DNA of 6,744 nucleotides, taken from the NCBI GenBank assembly GCA_020355945.1, contig CP070627.1:1687977-1694720 (forward strand), in the 5' to 3' direction. The stretch is from Candidatus Aminicenantota bacterium. GTDB lineage: Bacteria > Acidobacteriota > Aminicenantia > UBA2199. Positions 6,283-6,744 of the stretch are shown in pieces (the stretch's first letter is position 1; each line of letters begins with the position of its first letter). Position numbers and translations under genes: made by a program. The notes below the pieces were generated by a model. That model had not been told where the DNA came from, searched no databases, and saw only the letters and a list, made by a program, of their open reading frames with translations.

Positions 6283-6335
6283 TTAATAACCAAATCGTTT
6301 ACACGCCTGATACGCCTGGTTTAATTGCAGGAGAG

Positions 6336-6563
6336 TCATATTTTTTCATTGGATTTGTAAACCAGCAAAACCGGTAATGGAATTCTCAGGCGGATTGCAC
6401 CAACAGGACATTCATATACACAGCCGCTGAAATGAACGCACTCTTTGGGATAGGTGACAGTGGGAACTTCTCCCTGCTTTGAGCCGTAGAATACGTCTTC
6501 AGTGCAGATATCCACGCATTTACCACACTTGATACATTTATCGGCATTAATAACCGGCGGCAT
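6336..6563 (-). CDS. Small two-cluster ferredoxin, partner of the upstream flavoprotein
   Basis: This 75-residue protein has a complete first iron-sulfur motif, C10-x2-C13-x2-C16-x3-C20. The second motif has C42, C48 and C52 (followed by Pro), but the expected second cysteine at position 45 is Phe (codon TTC). The tail GAIRLRIPLPVLLVY is typical of ferredoxin subunits paired with fumarate reductase/APS reductase-type flavoproteins. The two clusters would pass electrons to or from the FAD of its partner; the missing cysteine suggests a [3Fe-4S] second cluster or one with another ligand (inference). It starts 11 bases after the flavoprotein stop, with GGAG seven bases before its ATG, and precedes nhaC by 53 bases. 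There is no signal peptide, so it is cytoplasmic. The electron donor and acceptor are unknown. Confidence 0.88.
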   Translation of the reverse strand: MPPVINADKCIKCGKCVDICTEDVFYGSKQGEVPTVTYPKECVHFSGCVYECPVGAIRLRIPLPVLLVYKSNEKI

Positions 6564-6570
6564 TTCCTTT

Positions 6571-6574
6571 CTCC
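6571..6574 (-). promoter_or_regulatory. Ribosome binding site of the ferredoxin gene
   Basis: GGAG on the minus strand lies seven bases before the ferredoxin ATG and touches the flavoprotein stop codon (6575-6577). This supports tight co-translation of the two subunits. Confidence 0.65.
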
Positions 6575-6744
6575 CTAATACTTTCTCCAGGACACAAAGG
6601 GTTTTCCATCAGTCTTGCGAATAATATGAGCCTGGTCCAGCAGGGGATTGGTAAAGGGGTAATCGGGACGAACGTGAAGACCCCTGGTCTCTTTCCTGTC
6701 CAGGGCCATGAGAAACACCAGTTCCCCGATATCAAACATATTAT
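6575..6744 (-). CDS. Fumarate reductase/APS reductase-type flavoprotein, C-terminal fragment
   Basis: Only the last 55 residues are in the window; the gene runs off the right edge and the reading frame is open to base 6742. The fragment contains ALDRKETRGLHVRPDYPF, the RxESRGxHxRxDYP-type signature of the C-terminal domain of succinate dehydrogenase/fumarate reductase and adenylylsulfate reductase alpha flavoproteins, and ends DGKPFVSWRKY. Such proteins bind FAD in their N-terminal part, which is not visible here. The following ferredoxin is of the kind that pairs with these flavoproteins, so the two probably form one soluble enzyme. The substrate cannot be told from this fragment: fumarate, APS or another oxidised compound are all possible. 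This real frame differs from the longer open frame that also overlaps the region and has no recognisable protein features. Confidence 0.85.
   Translation of the reverse strand, partial: NMFDIGELVFLMALDRKETRGLHVRPDYPFTNPLLDQAHIIRKTDGKPFVSWRKY

Noticed and set aside
6547..6735. Minus-strand 62-codon open frame at the right edge
   Set aside because: Its peptide is rich in Trp, Pro and Cys and matches nothing. The other frame, open to the edge and ending at 6575, encodes a clear flavoprotein C-terminus with the RKETRGLHVRPDYP signature.

Overview
The window looks like the end of a contig from an uncultured or poorly characterised diderm bacterium. The outer-membrane signal is a long LptC/LptA (OstA)-like protein of the lipopolysaccharide (LPS) transport pathway. 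A flavoprotein/ferredoxin pair points to anaerobic or low-potential redox metabolism. Both tRNA genes encode their CCA end, and the promoters are sigma70-like. The phylum cannot be fixed from the sequence alone.

Left part (1-3079, plus strand). The first 66 bases are pure homopolymer blocks, probably a contig-end artefact. Next comes a short leader with an extended -10 element, a DUF362 gene (135-1229), and a 617-residue membrane-anchored LptC/LptA-like gene (1226-3079). The two genes overlap by ATGA and form an operon that is probably translationally coupled.

Middle (3089-4853, minus strand). tRNA-Gln(CTG) and tRNA-Glu(CTC) form a small operon behind a consensus promoter (TTGACA, 16 bp, TATAAT). 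It converges on the LptC/LptA-like gene with 9 bases between them. Upstream lies a 437-residue protein with a TPR-like helical solenoid and a C-terminal double zinc ribbon. It has its own strong promoter (TTGACA, 17 bp, TAAAAT) and a leader of about 120 nt. The 117-base spacer between this gene and the tRNAs holds the tRNA promoter and a possible REP-like fragment.

Right part (4900-6744, minus strand). This is a more GC-rich operon, in transcription order: the C-terminus of a fumarate reductase/APS reductase-type flavoprotein (cut by the window edge), a small two-cluster ferredoxin that lacks one expected cysteine, and an NhaC-family sodium/proton (or organic acid) antiporter. The flavoprotein and ferredoxin probably form an electron-transfer pair, and the antiporter may supply ion or organic-acid exchange.

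No mobile element, CRISPR array or defence system is visible. The points most worth following are the DUF362-LPS gene coupling, the fused LptC/LptA architecture, the solenoid-zinc ribbon protein, and the Cys-to-Phe change in the ferredoxin.
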